Source of the DNA: RFSX01 sp964591455
GTDB taxonomy: Bacteria > Bacteroidota > Bacteroidia > Chitinophagales > Saprospiraceae
NCBI GenBank assembly: GCA_964591455.1
Contig: CAZQDZ010000022.1
Location: 7,637 to 71,636 of the forward strand
Reading direction: 5' to 3'
DNA: 64,000 bases
The notes under the pieces are model-generated. The model was not told the origin of the DNA. It worked only from the letters and a program-made list of their open reading frames with translations, and did no database searches. Below are positions 28,501-36,835 of this stretch, piece after piece (position 1 is the stretch's first letter; each line of letters starts with the position of its first letter). A program made the translations under genes and the position numbers.

Positions 28501-29931
28501 GGGGATGGTTCTAATTCTGATGAAGATTGCGATGATAATAATCCTAATGTATTTCCAGGCGCAACAGAGTTGTGTGATGGGTTAGATAATAATTGCAATA
28601 CACAGATAGATGAGGGATTTACACAGTCAACTTACTATATCGATAGAGATGGGGATGGCTTCGGCGATGCGTTGACTGCGCAGACGGCTTGTGCTCAGCC
28701 GCAGGGCTTTGTACTAAATGATTCTGACTGTGATGACAACAATGCGGCCATCAATCCCTCTGCGACAGAAATAGTAAATAATGATATAGACGAAAACTGT
28801 GACGGTATCGCAGAGGTGATAGACAATGATGGAGACGGCGCTAATTCTAGTGAAGATTGTGATGACAATAATCCTAATGTATTTCCTGGTAATCTAGAAT
28901 CATGTGATGGAATAGACAATAACTGTAATCTGCAAGTAGATGAAGGTCTCACTCAGATCAGGTACTATCGTGATAATGATAACGATGGCTTTGGGGATAA
29001 TGCTCAGAGCTTAATCGACTGCAGACAACCGAGTGGTTATGTGACCGATAATACCGATTGTGATGACAACAACAATAATATTTTTCCGGGTAATACAGAA
29101 GCCTGTGACAACATTGATAATAACTGCAATGGCTTAGTGGATGATGGGGTGACATTTCAAGATTATTTTCTAGATAGTGATGGAGATGGATTCGGGAATG
29201 CCGCCTCTTTTATAAACGATTGTATACAACCCAGTGGACATGTACTGGATAATACTGACTGCAACGACACTAACCCAGCCATTAATCCTGCAGCAACAGA
29301 AATAGCCAATAATGATATAGATGAAAATTGTGATGGAGAGCTATTAATCATAGACAGTGATCAGGATGGATTTAACTCGGATGAAGACTGTGATGATATG
29401 AATCCAAATGTATTTCCAGGTAATGCTGAAGTATGTGATGGCTTAGATAATAATTGTGATGCTGCCATAGATGAGGATTTGCCAATCACAGCCTATTTCT
29501 TGGATAGTGATGGAGATGGGTTTGGCCAAGCGGATACTATGATAGAAGATTGTCAGCAACCAACTGGTTATGTAGACAATGATCAGGACTGTGATGATTC
29601 AGATCCAGGCATTAATCCAAATGCAGAAGAAATTCCTAATAATGGAATCGATGAAGATTGTGATGGTGCAGATGGGTCGACAAGCACTTTTGATCTCAAT
29701 GGCTCTCCAATAACGTTGTATCCTAACCCTGCCAGAAATTTCTTATTCATAGATAGTAATGATTCGCAGTTAGACTATACTCTCCTATCCATGAGCGGTC
29801 AGTTATTAGGCAATGGAAAATTAGCAAATAATAGAATAGACTTATCTGTCATACCAACGGGTATCTTCTTGATTAAAATCAACAATAAAGAGGGGGCTTA
29901 CGTGATAGATAGGATTGTGAAGTTGGAATAA
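25546..29931 (+). CDS. giant T9SS-secreted protein with MopE-type metal-binding repeats
   Basis: This 1461-aa exported protein has a signal peptide (VIFIILSGGLFSQ). Residues ~30-690 hold several Cys-rich beta-sandwich units with the pattern DxC..A..., C....GxWYxF (for example CVERGIWYTFS, MGVSSIWYEAT). From about 760 to 1385 there are 11 repeats of the MopE/putative-metal-binding type (D-DGDGF..., DCDDNNPNVFPG, E-CDGxDNNC). The last ~75 residues are a T9SS type A sorting domain (ITLYPNPARNFLFI through VIDRIVKLE). It should be secreted and anchored on the cell surface, binding Ca2+ or copper through the Asp-rich loops; the metal is inference. Small lipoprotein genes follow on the same strand. 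Confidence 0.88.
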   Translation: MQDISGFFRIKCTVIFIILSGGLFSQDICDDAIFIGTLGCDNFLFDVIDDPNFTPDPEAFDCVSGPTGWLSFDVLPGVDRVFVAEAESYNLFYGSCGNLTAIGSNCNDLTLPIQQGETHYILVDGFGSVAAEPYINQECSRAANISGNSITTNLSCASPSSGQGCSGDHSLWFVYEISNDKTKLTIKTESSTGTAYVSAYVECGVAEIEPLNDACSETIWESDCLTSGTIMIELMTETSDLATDVTMTITENIITDENDDCLGAEEIFDDFLRCGMSETVEGPSNGSCSDIESTDFDCVERGIWYTFSTEEVLPVFNVSGENWELFRGPCDRLESIISCEPSYDVENFQEDLYYVLVGEGGTFSITTSDFPDNSDCPEANQLSVGENDIEQCCGIAQWYSFEINSDAISIEINNLDDSEISFFDQCDPGQYFFPDISEEIIFNQCDGPTIVMRVLIDECKEYSLEISELSAQTDFSSSCLTPSSFGILATNAVDTCKVTDNTFGCREENCMGVSSIWYEATADENAEFMTIAVNGNFQNTIALNILQENCEDTLFNCINQPLLSFAILPNQTYLIEVVSQEFLGLLNVCINTTTATTNCPFDPATSTILLDSLSGSFNNTDGVASNKFGFSYSNCDSICLSMVFDTDGQEWVGSGNLEWNEECIFGQGDCNGTIENAELGSCVNCWDFFSPRLILNDSIYYMDLIGDDSTDPTNALLGSGVIQVPANPIDSGFVEILAQNWSADETFNYEALTLICYGSGVTDNDNDGFTSDVDCNDNDPNIFPGNSESCDGIDNNCDNQVDEGLPLITYYQDLDGDGYGNPSVSMVDCLTPVGFINNSMDCNDNDPNINPFANEVPNNDIDENCDGIIEMIDNDGDGANSDEDCDDNNPNVFPGAAELCDGTDNNCNQQVDENLSFVTYYVDMDGDGFGSPSMSVSDCTQPAGFVNNNTDCDDNNNLINPSATEVPNNGIDENCDGIVAVIDNDGDGSNSDEDCDDNNPNVFPGATELCDGLDNNCNTQIDEGFTQSTYYIDRDGDGFGDALTAQTACAQPQGFVLNDSDCDDNNAAINPSATEIVNNDIDENCDGIAEVIDNDGDGANSSEDCDDNNPNVFPGNLESCDGIDNNCNLQVDEGLTQIRYYRDNDNDGFGDNAQSLIDCRQPSGYVTDNTDCDDNNNNIFPGNTEACDNIDNNCNGLVDDGVTFQDYFLDSDGDGFGNAASFINDCIQPSGHVLDNTDCNDTNPAINPAATEIANNDIDENCDGELLIIDSDQDGFNSDEDCDDMNPNVFPGNAEVCDGLDNNCDAAIDEDLPITAYFLDSDGDGFGQADTMIEDCQQPTGYVDNDQDCDDSDPGINPNAEEIPNNGIDEDCDGADGSTSTFDLNGSPITLYPNPARNFLFIDSNDSQLDYTLLSMSGQLLGNGKLANNRIDLSVIPTGIFLIKINNKEGAYVIDRIVKLE
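27829..29680 (+). repeat. 11-unit Asp/Asn-rich coding repeat
   Basis: About 11 units of roughly 50-60 codons alternate two subtypes, DNDGDGANSDEDCDDNNPNV and DxDGDGFGxxxxxxxDCxQPxG. Near-identical DNA words such as GATGATAATAATCCTAATGT recur between units, so the array is prone to slippage and copy-number change. Confidence 0.85.
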
Positions 29932-30149
29932 GGGGGAGCGCATTATAATCCAATAATATTTAGCTGTTATTTAATTCATGAAATGCAATTTTCATCCTAA
30001 ATACCGCCAACTTCTTATTCAATGAATTTTATAAACGGCTTATCTGATTTCTTCTATGTCGAGTCATTCGTAATATAATATACTTATATATGTTAATTCA
30101 CGTTGTAATAATTACTTACAAGTAAAAAGTCATTAAGCCCAAATATAAC

Positions 30150-30548
30150 ATGCGAGTAATTTGCATCTTATTATTGGTTCTATCATCTTGCAAAGAGCCT
30201 ACTTTACAAATAGATAACATTAATACTCTATTTGGCGCAATTAATACTAATATTATTTCTTGCGGTACTAAGATTAAACCTTATATAAGGCTCTCGGAGA
30301 ATGGTTCAAAGTCACAGATTCATTTTTCGTATATCGAAACCCTAAATTCGAAATACACTGAAGCAACACCCTCTGATATTAAGGTATTAGAGATTTCTAT
30401 AAAAATAAATAATGAGATGGCATCTGTCTTTGCTACCTGTGATTATAAAAATCAATTCCCATTTACTCAGGACCCTGTCATAGTCTGGTATAAACTAAGT
30501 CAACTAGATAATTCATGGACTGTAGATAGTGTCGAAAAAATGAATTGA
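30150..30548 (+). CDS. small lipoprotein, unknown function
   Basis: This 132-aa protein has a short lipoprotein signal (MRVICILLLVLSSC, Cys14) and a beta-rich body (SQIHFSYIETL, VLEISIKINNEMASVFATCDY, VIVWYKLSQLDNSWTVDSVE). No family was recognised. It lies about 220 bases after the MopE-repeat gene and six bases before the next lipoprotein frame. Single-domain lipoproteins in this position could be anchors or immunity-type proteins; nothing in the sequence decides. Confidence 0.6.
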   Translation: MRVICILLLVLSSCKEPTLQIDNINTLFGAINTNIISCGTKIKPYIRLSENGSKSQIHFSYIETLNSKYTEATPSDIKVLEISIKINNEMASVFATCDYKNQFPFTQDPVIVWYKLSQLDNSWTVDSVEKMN

Positions 30549-30554
30549 GTCAAC

Positions 30555-30857
30555 TTGGATACCATTAAATTGCTACAAGTGAATAAACTATTTATCCTGC
30601 TTTTTTCTTGTGTAATCTTGTATTCATGCAATCAAGAAAAGTTGGATGCCGTTGAATTATATGAAGATGTAATTGAAATGGCTAAGAAAAACAAGTCCAA
30701 CCAATTTACTTACTACGGAAAAGATTCAAATGAAAAAATAACCTTTGAATCAAGAACAAAATTTGCTGTATCCGATGAACCATTAGATATCAATTTGAAT
30801 AGAATAGTTAAATTTCATGAATTGGATAAATGTCAAATTGTGTCACAACACCGATAG
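30555..30857 (+). pseudogene. N-terminal part of a lipoprotein gene cut by a REP-bounded element
   Basis: The 100-codon frame begins with a TTG start and a lipoprotein signal (LLFSCVILYSCNQE), then an unremarkable soluble stretch ending ...ELDKCQIVSQH. The frame ends exactly inside the left REP-like end at 30851, which supplies the last codon and stop. The downstream frame that starts after the right end (31090) carries a peptidase-like motif and is likely the remainder of the same gene, or of a neighbour. I call it truncated because the stop is contributed by the repeat. Confidence 0.55.
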
Positions 30858-31089
30858 TCGAGGTTTGCAACCTCGACTAAACTACGCTTAACTAAAATCC
30901 TATGTGTCATCATATCCTACATTATTATCAAATCTTAATATGTCAATTTTAATTTTATCTTATTATTTTAGATACTAGATATAGTGCAGTCCGTTCGTCA
31001 GATAACAACCAAAATACATTTTAGACTTTGGTGTTCGTATTTCTTCATAACGAGCATATGGAATCGAGGTTACAAACCTCGACTATCGG
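30851..31089. mobile_element. 239-bp REPIN/MITE-like element with inverted REP hairpins
   Basis: The left end is CCGATAGTCGAGGTTTGCAA and the right end is its inverted counterpart TTACAAACCTCGACTATCGG, about 26 bp pairing with one mismatch. Each end is itself a hairpin (GTCGAGGTT-loop-AACCTCGAC at 30857-30877; TCGAGGTT-loop-AACCTCGA at 31064-31082). The interior carries no transposase. Two inverted REP hairpins around a short core is the REPIN layout, mobilised in trans by RAYT/IS200-type Y1 transposases. No clear target duplication is visible. Confidence 0.75.
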
Positions 31090-31448
31090 GTGGAACATTT
31101 TTACATGAAGCAATCCATGCAGAAATGAAACGACAACTTAATGATTTAAGCCTAAATGAGGAATCTTTTGACAAAATATGGGATGCATGGGATGACCAAA
31201 TTAACCATCATGAAAATATGGCAAATTCATATATAAACGAAATAGTTTCTGCACTCGCTTTAAGATTTGGTGATAGATATACTCAAAATGAATATGAAGC
31301 TATTGCGTGGCATGGATTAGGGAACGTTAATGGAGAAGGTGTAAATACATCTGCATGGAATAATTTATCAGAAGAGAGAAAAAACGAATTAACTGAAACA
31401 TTTAATGATATTAATAACAATTGCGATGAAGATAACTGCAAGGAGTAA
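31090..31448 (+). pseudogene. C-terminal remnant with HExxH-like metallopeptidase motif
   Basis: Immediately after the right REP end the frame reads GTFLHEAIHAEMKRQLND, an HExxH-type zinc-binding motif, then INHHENMANSYINEIVSALALRF, an order seen in small Bacteroidota metallopeptidase-like domains often found at the ends of larger secreted proteins. An apparent start upstream (30984) lies inside the inserted element, so the first ~35 codons of that longer frame are repeat-derived. Removing 239 bases would leave the left and right parts one base out of frame, so either a 240-base insertion or a small additional change occurred. Probably inactive, though a shortened peptide could be made. Confidence 0.55.
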
Positions 31449-32010
31449 ATATTGGATATTTTTGCTTCTTATAGTACAATTATCTTGTTGCCAAAACTCA
31501 CTAGATAGTGAGATTTTTAAAAATAACTTGAGTGCAACCTATCTTATTTTTGATAAGGAAAAAATCAAAATAATAAATGCAAGTACGCCTACATTGGTTA
31601 TAGAATACGCTGAAATGAATAGAGGGAACAAGAAGCCTTTTTATCAAAAAAAACCAGGTAGTTTATGGCCTTCAATTCCAGATAGCATAGAAGTAGAAAG
31701 GACACATAATTTATTACACATCAAACCACCATTTATCAGTGGTGACTTTAGAATATTTGAGCCAGATGATAGTTGGGATAGTATTAAGCTAAAAAGAGTT
31801 GTTTATGGAAAAACTCAGTTTCTAGAAAGTAGCGTTATAAAATCAAACAACACCTTCATATTAGCAGATATGATCTTGGACCCAAAAGCAAATTTTCTGG
31901 ATACAATCAATTCTAGTTTGGATGGTTATTTTGAGTATTTAGTATACGATAATGGAACGATTAGAGGGCGAAAAATTACGGGTAGTGCATTTACATGTTT
32001 TACACTGTAG
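31426..32010 (+). CDS. lipoprotein, unknown function
   Basis: This is a 194-aa protein from the ATG at 31426, overlapping the end of the metallopeptidase remnant by 23 bases. The signal (KYWIFLLLIVQLSC) has a lipobox LSC with a second Cys beside it. The body is beta-rich (SATYLIFDKEKIKIINASTPTLVIEYAEM, LHIKPPFISGDFRIF, YFEYLVYDNGTIRGRKI). No family was recognised. Translational overlap with the peptidase-like gene suggests the two once worked as a pair, for example effector and protective or anchoring partner; this is inference. Confidence 0.6.
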   Translation: MKITARSKYWIFLLLIVQLSCCQNSLDSEIFKNNLSATYLIFDKEKIKIINASTPTLVIEYAEMNRGNKKPFYQKKPGSLWPSIPDSIEVERTHNLLHIKPPFISGDFRIFEPDDSWDSIKLKRVVYGKTQFLESSVIKSNNTFILADMILDPKANFLDTINSSLDGYFEYLVYDNGTIRGRKITGSAFTCFTL

Positions 32011-32270
32011 AGGCATATCGCCGTGGAGGCATGCCAGAATATCAGAGGGTACTCAGAGATTCTCTAGGTATAGGCTTTGTACAATTGCGGATAGATACTA
32101 TACATCTAGGGGTATATGAGTGTGACTGGTGACCTCAGGACTGATACAAGCCAAAGACTACTCTTATCCAATTTTACATAAACCACGCTTCATAATATAC
32201 ATTTCATAAAATATGAAACATATATTATGTAACTTTGGAACTATCTTTGATAATAAGGAGTTACCTCAGT

Positions 32271-33416
32271 ATGGACAGCAAGTTATTATTTAGTGTAGAT
32301 GCCTATCCAGGACCAGACAACTTCTGCGATAGAGAAGAAGAATTAGAGAGACTTATGGCTATGTGGAAGCAGGGCCGAAATGGTGTACTCTACTCCTATA
32401 GAAGAATGGGGAAAACTGGATTAATCCAGCATTTTCATCACCATCTGAACAAAAAACGCAAAATAGTCACTGTTTATCTGGATGTCATGGACACCAGTTC
32501 TGACATGGAGTTTGTCCAAAAAATAATAACCTCCACTCTCCAAGCCTTAGAGCATAAAAAGAAAGGACTACTAAAGAATGCCCTCACATTTTTTAGTCAG
32601 CTAAGACCTACCATATCCATAGACCCTATCACACAGCTACCCTCTATACAGCTAGATACAAGTAAAGCTGCTATGGTAGTGCCCACCCTCAAGGCACTGA
32701 TGAATTTACTGGCCAACCAACCTTATGAATTCCAGATAGCGATAGATGAGTTTCAACAAATAGCTAATTACAAGGGTAATACAGTAATAGACGCCACCCT
32801 TAGGTCTTACTTCCCGACGCTGAAAAATGTCCATTTTCTATTTTCCGGAAGCGAAAGAAATCTATTGCTCAATCTATTCTCTAACCCCCTCAAACCCTTG
32901 TATGCGAGCATAGAGTTTATGAACCTGGAGTATATAGATAGAAAAAGATATAGCGCATTTATAAAGAGACAATTCAAGAAGGCAAGAAAGGCTTCAGAAG
33001 ATGAGGCTATAGAGGAAATCCTGAGATGGACTAATGGTCATACATTCTACACACAGTATCTATGCAGCAAAATATTGTCAACCAAAAAGAAACTAGTCAC
33101 CCTCAATTTAGTTAATCAAATCAAGGACCAGATTCTTTATCAATATGAGGTCATCTATATCAACTATAAAAAGCTGCTCAGTAAGAATCAATGGAAAGTA
33201 CTCGTAGCTGTCGCCAAAGAAGGAACTGTCTCTGCTTATACGGCCAAAGCATTCTTAAATAAATATAATTTATCACAATCATCCACCAAACAATCCATCG
33301 AAGCACTAACCAAAAAATCCATGCTTATAGAAGAGCTGACTACTGAACAAAGCATCTATAAAGTATACGACGTCTACCTTTGGCGATGGGCAGAGAAGTA
33401 TGGTAGAATCGGTTAA
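32271..33416 (+). CDS. AAA family ATPase (archaeal ATPase-like) with C-terminal winged helix
   Basis: This is a 381-aa STAND/AAA-type ATPase from the ATG at 32271, which has AAGGAG eleven bases upstream, one of the few clear Shine-Dalgarno sites here. The N-terminal FCDREEELERL motif leads into the Walker A variant YRRMGKTGLI (near residue 50). Walker B is IAIDEFQQIANY (near 165), followed by FLFSGSERNLL. The end has a winged-helix segment (LLSKNQWKVLVAVAKEGTVSAYTAKAFLNKYNLSQSSTKQSIEALTKKSML) and KVYDVYLWRW, typical of ATPase_2 proteins. These are signalling or nucleic-acid-linked ATPases of unclear role. It is followed after 22 bases by a DUF1648 gene. Confidence 0.8.
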   Translation: MDSKLLFSVDAYPGPDNFCDREEELERLMAMWKQGRNGVLYSYRRMGKTGLIQHFHHHLNKKRKIVTVYLDVMDTSSDMEFVQKIITSTLQALEHKKKGLLKNALTFFSQLRPTISIDPITQLPSIQLDTSKAAMVVPTLKALMNLLANQPYEFQIAIDEFQQIANYKGNTVIDATLRSYFPTLKNVHFLFSGSERNLLLNLFSNPLKPLYASIEFMNLEYIDRKRYSAFIKRQFKKARKASEDEAIEEILRWTNGHTFYTQYLCSKILSTKKKLVTLNLVNQIKDQILYQYEVIYINYKKLLSKNQWKVLVAVAKEGTVSAYTAKAFLNKYNLSQSSTKQSIEALTKKSMLIEELTTEQSIYKVYDVYLWRWAEKYGRIG

Positions 33417-33438
33417 CTATAAAAAAGTAATAATCATT

Positions 33439-33945
33439 ATGAGTATTATCAAAGAAAAGCCCTCTCATAACAAAATAGATTTTATCTCTGCAGCTATACT
33501 CATTGCGGTAACGATTTATGGCGCCATGAAATACCCCAACCTCCCACAAGAAGTTCCGATTCACTTCAATGGTGCGGGCGAAGCAGATGCGTGGGGAGAT
33601 AAATCGAGCATATGGGCCTTCTATGGGATCATGATATTCACCTTTATGGTGCAACTTCTCGTCACTAGTCATAGCAGAAATGCAAAACCTGAATCTCTTA
33701 AAAGGTGGAGCACTAATTACAAAGGCCTTACTGATGAACAAATCGTCAAAATGAGTCAATACTCAGCCATTCAGCTATCTTATCTCAATTTGTTCTTGAC
33801 AACCATCCTTTGCTACATCTTCTACCAGATTATACGCGTAGGAGAAGGCCTGGCCAATGGTCTGGGCGCCTGGCTATTACCCGTCTTACTGGTAGGGGTC
33901 TTTGTGCCCATCATCAATATGTTCCGCTTCAAAGCCAAACTGTAG
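33439..33945 (+). CDS. DUF1648 / SdpI-like membrane protein
   Basis: This is a 168-aa integral membrane protein from the ATG at 33439; the frame opens earlier at 33400, within the ATPase gene. The DUF1648 signature is YPNLPQEVPIHFNGAGEADAWGDKSSIW near residues 30-58. It is flanked by four hydrophobic helices (DFISAAILIAVTIYGAM, AFYGIMIFTFMVQLLV, LNLFLTTILCYIFYQII, WLLPVLLVGVFVPIINMF). SdpI-family proteins of Bacillus include an immunity/sensor protein for a killing peptide, but most DUF1648 proteins are uncharacterised. Probably co-transcribed with the ATPase. Confidence 0.75.
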   Translation: MSIIKEKPSHNKIDFISAAILIAVTIYGAMKYPNLPQEVPIHFNGAGEADAWGDKSSIWAFYGIMIFTFMVQLLVTSHSRNAKPESLKRWSTNYKGLTDEQIVKMSQYSAIQLSYLNLFLTTILCYIFYQIIRVGEGLANGLGAWLLPVLLVGVFVPIINMFRFKAKL

Positions 33946-34093
33946 GCTAGATCATATATAAAAAATAATAATTTATTGTTTTTTGAATATGTAAACCCCT
34001 AATAATTATTATTTTAGCAGGAGTTTACTTCATGAAATCCCTTTGGATTATTACTTCAATATCACCTGAGAGATGATAAATAACCAAAGAGAT

Positions 34094-34119
34094 AAGGGCT
34101 CCTCTCGGAGCCTTTTTTT
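34094..34119 (+). terminator. intrinsic terminator
   Basis: AGGGCTCC-TCTC-GGAGCC followed by seven T. It lies about 150 bases after the DUF1648 gene and about 90 before the kelch gene. Between the gene end and this site is a 14-codon ATG frame at 34032 (MKSLWIITSISPER). Confidence 0.85.
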
Positions 34120-34210
34120 ATGTCGTATGGTTGAGTAGATTGTAATTCTTACCACAATTTGTCTACCAAGAGTCCATAAATTCCTACTTTGACATAACAA
34201 CACTTAGACT

Positions 34211-35512
34211 ATGAGATTGTCATGTATTATCCCTTGCCTCTTCTTTACAGCATCCTTATTCAGTCAGATCACAGTGACTGAGATAGGAGAATTACCCGAA
34301 GCCGTCAGTAATAACCCAGTCTGTGAAGGATTTATAAATGGGGTGCCCTATCTATTCTCCTTTGGAGGTATAGATAATTCTAAGCTCTACTCTGGGATAC
34401 ATACGAGAAGTTTTAGGTGCAATCTGGAGACAGGAGAAAGTGAGGTCATACCTTCCCTCCCTGATACACGGGGAAAAGTAGGTGCAGGTGCTTCTAGAAT
34501 AGGCAATAGAATATATATCATGGGTGGATACTATGTCAATGCCAACGGGAGTGAGATCACCTCTGACTCTGTGCATATATATGATATAGAGAATAACATC
34601 TTCCTAGATAACGGCACACCGATACCTGTGCCTACTGATGATCATGTGCAAGTTGTCTATAGGGATAGCTTAATTATGCTTGTCACAGGATGGAACACGA
34701 ATAATAACATCAGAGAAGTCCAAATCTATAATCCTGTCACAGATTCATGGGCTCAGGCAACTCCCACTCCAGCGCCTCGTCAGTATAGATCATTTGGCGC
34801 ATCTGGCGTCATACAGAATGACACTATATTTTACTTTGGTGGTGCTACCTCAGCGAGTGGGTTTGACATTCAGTCTTATCTACGCAAAGGAATAATCAAT
34901 CCACAAGATCCCTCGCAGATAGAGTGGTCCATAAGTGAACCAGACGAAAACATCGCCGTCTACCGCGCGGCTGCCACTCTTGTGGGTAATGAATTGCATT
35001 GGATAGGTGGGAGCGCCGTTACTTATAACTTTGATGGCATCGCATACAATGGCTCTGGAGGTGTATCCCCTACTCACTGGGATTTATATACTGAAGACAA
35101 GCTAGGTTGGTCTTCTACTGGTGTTGAAGCATTACCTATGGACCTCAGAGGTATCGCTGAGATTAATGATACACTAAAATATTTAGCGGGTGGCATGTTG
35201 GACGACCAGCAGGTATCCAATAAAGTGTATAGATTAGAATGGCCGCAGAGAACAACCAGCATCCCGAAAACAACTACTGCTTTAGACTTCAATTTATTTC
35301 CAATTCCTTCCAGTGGTACGATAACGGTAAGTGGAAATAACTTAAATGGAGCTGAGTTAACTATATATAACAAGTCTGGTCTTGAAATGAAGAGATTGAA
35401 TATACATGACACAGAAACCAAAATTGACATAAACGAACTTCCATCTGGCACCTACTCTATTTTCGTCAAGAAAGGCACTTCATCCAATAGTGTTATATTC
35501 ACGAAAATCTAA
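34211..35512 (+). CDS. kelch-repeat secreted protein with T9SS sorting domain
   Basis: This 433-aa exported protein has a signal peptide (CLFFTASLFSQ). Residues 40-340 carry kelch-type propeller repeats (GGIDNSKLYSGIHTRSF, SRIGNRIYIMGGYYVNANG, VYRDSLIMLVTGWN, NDTIFYFGGATSASG, VGNELHWIGGSAVTYN, LKYLAGGMLDDQQVSNKVYRLEW). The last ~80 residues are a T9SS type A sorting domain (LDFNLFPIPSSGTITVSG to SSNSVIFTKI). It is expected on the cell surface or secreted; the ligand is unknown. The gene has its own upstream region after the terminator at 34094. Confidence 0.85.
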   Translation: MRLSCIIPCLFFTASLFSQITVTEIGELPEAVSNNPVCEGFINGVPYLFSFGGIDNSKLYSGIHTRSFRCNLETGESEVIPSLPDTRGKVGAGASRIGNRIYIMGGYYVNANGSEITSDSVHIYDIENNIFLDNGTPIPVPTDDHVQVVYRDSLIMLVTGWNTNNNIREVQIYNPVTDSWAQATPTPAPRQYRSFGASGVIQNDTIFYFGGATSASGFDIQSYLRKGIINPQDPSQIEWSISEPDENIAVYRAAATLVGNELHWIGGSAVTYNFDGIAYNGSGGVSPTHWDLYTEDKLGWSSTGVEALPMDLRGIAEINDTLKYLAGGMLDDQQVSNKVYRLEWPQRTTSIPKTTTALDFNLFPIPSSGTITVSGNNLNGAELTIYNKSGLEMKRLNIHDTETKIDINELPSGTYSIFVKKGTSSNSVIFTKI

Positions 35513-35558
35513 CAACCTAACAACAACTTATATTTCAAAAACAACTAATCTACATATT

Positions 35559-36296
35559 ATGCAACTACATTTAAAAAAAACACTTATTAACAAATTATGC
35601 TTATTTGTGGCTTTACTTTGCACTCTTAGCTTAGGTGCACAAAAAACACAATACTTAACCAGTCCGAAAGATGGCTTTTCTAAAAAGAAAATTTCTTACA
35701 TAACTTTGATGGATGGCACAGAAGTACAAGGGAATATCAAAAAGCTAAAGAGAACCAAAGGGATTTTTGATGAAGTACATCTGGAGATAGATGGCAAAAA
35801 ACATAAAATTAAACCCAATGATATTAAGTACATGTATCTTCCTCAGAGCGGTCTTGACAAATTAAATAAAGCTTTAAATGTAGCAAATGATGCAACACTA
35901 TGGGAATCAAAGACGGATGCGAATCAAGATTTAATCAAAGATGGGTATGCTTATTTTGAAACAACGGAAGTTTACATAAAGAAGAAGAAAAAAGAAACTT
36001 TATTGCTGCAACTTCTTAATCCTGCTTTTGGCAGTAAAGTAAAAGTTTTTCATGATCCAAAAGCTAAAGAAAAAGGAGGTTTATTATCAGTAGGTGGGAT
36101 TGGAGTCACTAAGACTTATGAAAATTCATATTACATCAAAATTGATAATAATGCTGCTTATAGGCTGAAAAAGAAAGATTACAGGAAACAAGTATCAGAA
36201 ATATTTGGAGCCTGTCCTGATTTCATCAAATCTATGAGTAACCACTGGGATAAGTTAGGTGAAACTCTATACAACTATTCACAAACCTGTAATTAA
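35559..36296 (+). CDS. secreted protein, unknown function
   Basis: This is a 245-aa exported protein from the ATG at 35559, which starts directly at the signal peptide (INKLCLFVALLCTLSLGAQ). The mature protein is very lysine-rich with short beta segments (ISYITLMDGTEVQGNIKKLKRTKGIFDEVHLEIDG, KHKIKPNDIKYMYLP), resembling uncharacterised Bacteroidota secreted proteins that read as small SH3-like or Sm-like barrels near the N-terminus. The C-terminal third has YYIKIDNNAAYRLKKKDYRKQVSEIFGACPDF. No catalytic motif was recognised. A terminator follows. Confidence 0.6.
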   Translation: MQLHLKKTLINKLCLFVALLCTLSLGAQKTQYLTSPKDGFSKKKISYITLMDGTEVQGNIKKLKRTKGIFDEVHLEIDGKKHKIKPNDIKYMYLPQSGLDKLNKALNVANDATLWESKTDANQDLIKDGYAYFETTEVYIKKKKKETLLLQLLNPAFGSKVKVFHDPKAKEKGGLLSVGGIGVTKTYENSYYIKIDNNAAYRLKKKDYRKQVSEIFGACPDFIKSMSNHWDKLGETLYNYSQTCN

Positions 36297-36311
36297 AGTA
36301 AAGACCTATTA

Positions 36312-36348
36312 AAAAAGCTCTTGCAAAAAATAAATGCAAGGGCTTTTT
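36312..36348 (+). terminator. intrinsic terminator
   Basis: AAAAAGCTCTTGCA pairs with TGCAAGGGCTTTTT (one G-T pair) around an A-rich loop, 15 bases after the Lys-rich secreted protein gene. Confidence 0.8.
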
Positions 36349-36360
36349 ATTTATATATTA

Positions 36361-36720
36361 AATCCTACTCCATCATCTTTATTGCACATCTAGGCGTATA
36401 TGGCGCATCTGCAGACTCTAGCTTTGACTCCAATGACTCTAAGTCATTTTTTATCAGTGATTTCAACTGATCTAATAATGGTCCAAACTCTTCTTTAGTA
36501 ATATTTAAGCTCATCAATGCGTGCCAATCGGATCCAAAGTACTGCCGCCCTGTTCGTATCCCAATCACCCAAGTATAACTGTTGGCTTCTGTAGCTTGTC
36601 TATATCTGATTTGATTTTAATATTATCACCATACATAGCGGTTTTCAGTTCTCGCGACTTCTGATTAAGTGCATTATTCCGAAAGTAAATCTGCCGATGG
36701 CGAAGGGAATAATAAATGAT
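36361..36720 (-). pseudogene. decayed 3'-end copy of the sortilin-like gene
   Basis: This stretch matches the C-terminal coding end of the large propeller protein at 38092-41394 over about 330 bases, in the same orientation. Examples are the shared block encoding FGPLLDQLKSLIKNDLESLE and the words GCCGCCCTGTTCGTA and AATATTATCACCATACATAG. Base identity looks like roughly 80 percent by eye, with a one-base deletion near 36518, a disrupted middle (36570-36600) and loss of homology after about 36700. Only 67 codons remain open. It is a dead copy lying on the far side of the DUF2911 gene from its parent. Confidence 0.85.
36368..36700 (-). repeat. degenerate direct repeat (partner about 38095-38440)
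   Basis: Repeat relation between the decayed fragment and the intact 3' end of the sortilin-like gene. The two frame the DUF2911 gene in the way the ruvB repeats frame the module block. Confidence 0.8.
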
Positions 36721-36754
36721 AATTCTCTCACATGGAATCCTCATTCATTGAATT

Positions 36755-36797
36755 AAAAAAGAGCAATACAACTGATATTTTCCAGACATATTGCTCT
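36755..36797 (-). terminator. intrinsic terminator for the DUF2911 gene
   Basis: On the minus strand a perfect 9-bp stem AGAGCAATA/TATTGCTCT is followed by a run of T. It sits 39 bases past the DUF2911 stop codon. Confidence 0.8.
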
Positions 36798-36835
36798 CTA
36801 AGCTACCACCAAATAAGCGATTTCTTTTAATACTC

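Noticed and set aside
27999..29351. Several open frames antisense to the MopE-repeat gene
   Set aside because: They mirror the repeated Asp/Asn codons (giving Ser/Leu/Ile-rich strings) and show no independent start or family signal.
31995..32132. 45-codon frame overlapping the end of the lipoprotein gene at 32010
   Set aside because: No ribosome-binding site, signal or recognisable family; likely chance.
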